Origin: Pseudomonadota bacterium
GTDB lineage: Bacteria; Pseudomonadota; Gammaproteobacteria; Halothiobacillales; Halothiobacillaceae
Reading direction: 5' to 3'
Assembly: GCA_021795795.1 (NCBI GenBank)
Contig: JAJYPA010000459.1
Coordinates: 1-6,752 of the forward strand
DNA: 6,752 bases
Both the position numbers and the translations under genes were made by a program. Below the pieces are notes generated by a model. The model saw only the letters and a program-made list of their open reading frames with translations. It was not told where the DNA came from and searched no databases. How positions within the stretch are numbered: the stretch's first letter is position 1; each line of letters begins with the position of its first letter. Positions 6,408-6,752 of the stretch are shown here, in pieces.

Positions 6408-6593
6408 TCAAGGCAAGGGGTTATTCGGGCAAGCAGAGTGTCACCGACGGCGAAACGTGCCCCACCACCAGCGAATGGTCGCCATTCCGCTGTCCAAGCA
6501 CATCGAGAGGATGGGCCCACTGAAGCCATATCCAGAAACGGGTATGGCTTACCTTTTTCGAGGTGAACACTGGGGTTCACTATGATGGCTTCA
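6405..6593 (-). pseudogene. hsdS: Fragment of a type I restriction-modification specificity subunit (HsdS)
   Basis: The minus-strand frame encodes INPSV-type and target-recognition-domain signatures: IIVNPSVHLEKGKPYPFLDM, then FAGGGARFAVGDTLLARITP and CLEK. GDTL.ARITPCLENGK is a hallmark of HsdS target recognition domains, which choose the DNA sequence modified and cut by a type I system. About 62 codons remain of a ~400-residue protein. On the right the sequence is cut by the IS5-like terminus at 6594; an ATG at 6616 is inside that IS end and is not the native start. On the left homology stops after CLEK, directly at the IS110-like fragment, in a different frame. No hsdR or hsdM is in the window. 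Confidence 0.72.
6523..6550. repeat. Inverted repeat within the hsdS fragment
   Basis: AAGCCATA (6523-6530) and TATGGCTT (6543-6550) form a perfect 8-bp stem with a 12-nt loop. A related inverted copy, ATGGCTTCA (6585-6593), pairs with TGAAGCCAT (6521-6529) and ends exactly at the IS5-like border. It may be coincidental within coding sequence. Confidence 0.5.
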
Positions 6594-6599
6594 GGGAAG

Positions 6600-6628
6600 T
6601 TCGAAAAACTCCCCATATGCAGTAAAAT
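6600..6628 (+). promoter_or_regulatory. Putative transposase promoter inside the IS end
   Basis: TTCGAA (6600-6605) and TAAAAT (6623-6628) are 17 bp apart, placing the -35 inside the terminal repeat. Transcription would begin near 6635, a few bases before the first possible start codon. The -35 is imperfect. Confidence 0.4.
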
Positions 6629-6660
6629 GTAGGGAGTAGATTTTATGGCGGAGAGTAGCG

Positions 6661-6752
6661 ATGGCGGGACTGGTCGGACAAACAGGATTTTTTCCCGGAG
6701 ATCGTCGGTTGCGGGAGCTGGATTTGCTGGGCGACGAGCTACCGCTGCTTGA
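6661..6752 (+). CDS. IS5-family transposase (N-terminal 30 codons, continues past right edge)
   Basis: From the ATG at 6661 the frame reads MAGLVGQTGFFPGDRRLREL and then DLLGDELPLL, still open at the window edge. The pattern G[QT].GFF...RL..L..LGD.L is the usual beginning of IS5-family DDE transposases, which cut and rejoin the element's ends. GGAG at 6650-6653 lies 7 nt upstream. An ATG at 6645, itself after a good AGGGAG, opens a different frame that stops at 6750-6752. The catalytic residues are not in the window, so activity cannot be judged. Confidence 0.65.
   Translation, partial: MAGLVGQTGFFPGDRRLRELDLLGDELPLL

Larger units (their letters stand above)
6594..6752 (+). mobile_element. 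Left end of an IS5-like insertion sequence (continues past right edge)
   Basis: The element seems to begin at GGGAAGTTCGAAAAACTCCC (6594-6613), which resembles the terminal inverted repeat of IS5 (GGAAGGTGCGAACAAGTCCC, from memory). HsdS homology stops exactly at its left border. A promoter-like pair and a transposase start follow within 70 bp, the compact arrangement usual for IS5 elements. The partner terminal repeat and any target duplication lie outside the window. Confidence 0.65.

Noticed and set aside
1..6752. tRNA, rRNA, riboswitch or other structured RNA gene
   Set aside because: Nothing resembling conserved rRNA, a tRNA TPsiC arm with CCA end or a known riboswitch core was seen by eye on either strand.

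Overview
The window looks like a piece of a moderately GC-rich Gram-negative proteobacterial chromosome. A type V (autotransporter) protein with an extended signal peptide needs an outer membrane, and the mixture of an autotransporter, a sulfotransferase, a large SARP/AAA regulator and decayed IS elements would fit an Acidithiobacillus-like gammaproteobacterium. That organism guess is inference only; no rRNA or other marker gene is present.

Layout. (1) Positions 1-1553, minus strand: the N-terminal ~517 codons of a large autotransporter adhesin. It starts with an ESPR-type signal peptide, continues as a very glycine-rich segment with pure polyglycine runs, and then becomes autotransporter-associated beta-strand repeats. 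Its passenger end and beta-barrel lie beyond the left edge. (2) Positions 1642-2457, minus strand: a complete PAPS-dependent sulfotransferase, 88 bp upstream of the autotransporter and in the same direction, so the two probably form an operon. (3) Positions 2458-2664: a 207-bp divergent intergenic region with a credible promoter for the rightward gene and a pair of heptamer direct repeats with 11-bp spacing. (4) Positions 2665-6240, plus strand: a 1191-residue SARP-type regulator made of a winged helix, BTAD, a degenerate class III cyclase-like domain, an AAA/STAND ATPase and a TPR-like region. (5) Positions 6237-6593: a patch of gene debris, with an IS110/IS1111-family transposase fragment fused end to end with a fragment of a type I restriction specificity subunit (HsdS), both on the minus strand. 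(6) From 6594 to the right edge: the left end of an IS5-like element, with terminal repeat, promoter and the first 30 codons of its transposase on the plus strand.

Working model (inference): the divergent regulator may control itself and/or the sulfotransferase-autotransporter pair, and the sulfotransferase may modify the surface protein or another envelope target. The right side is a mobile-element graveyard in which a restriction-modification locus was broken up and the end of the regulator gene was probably altered.
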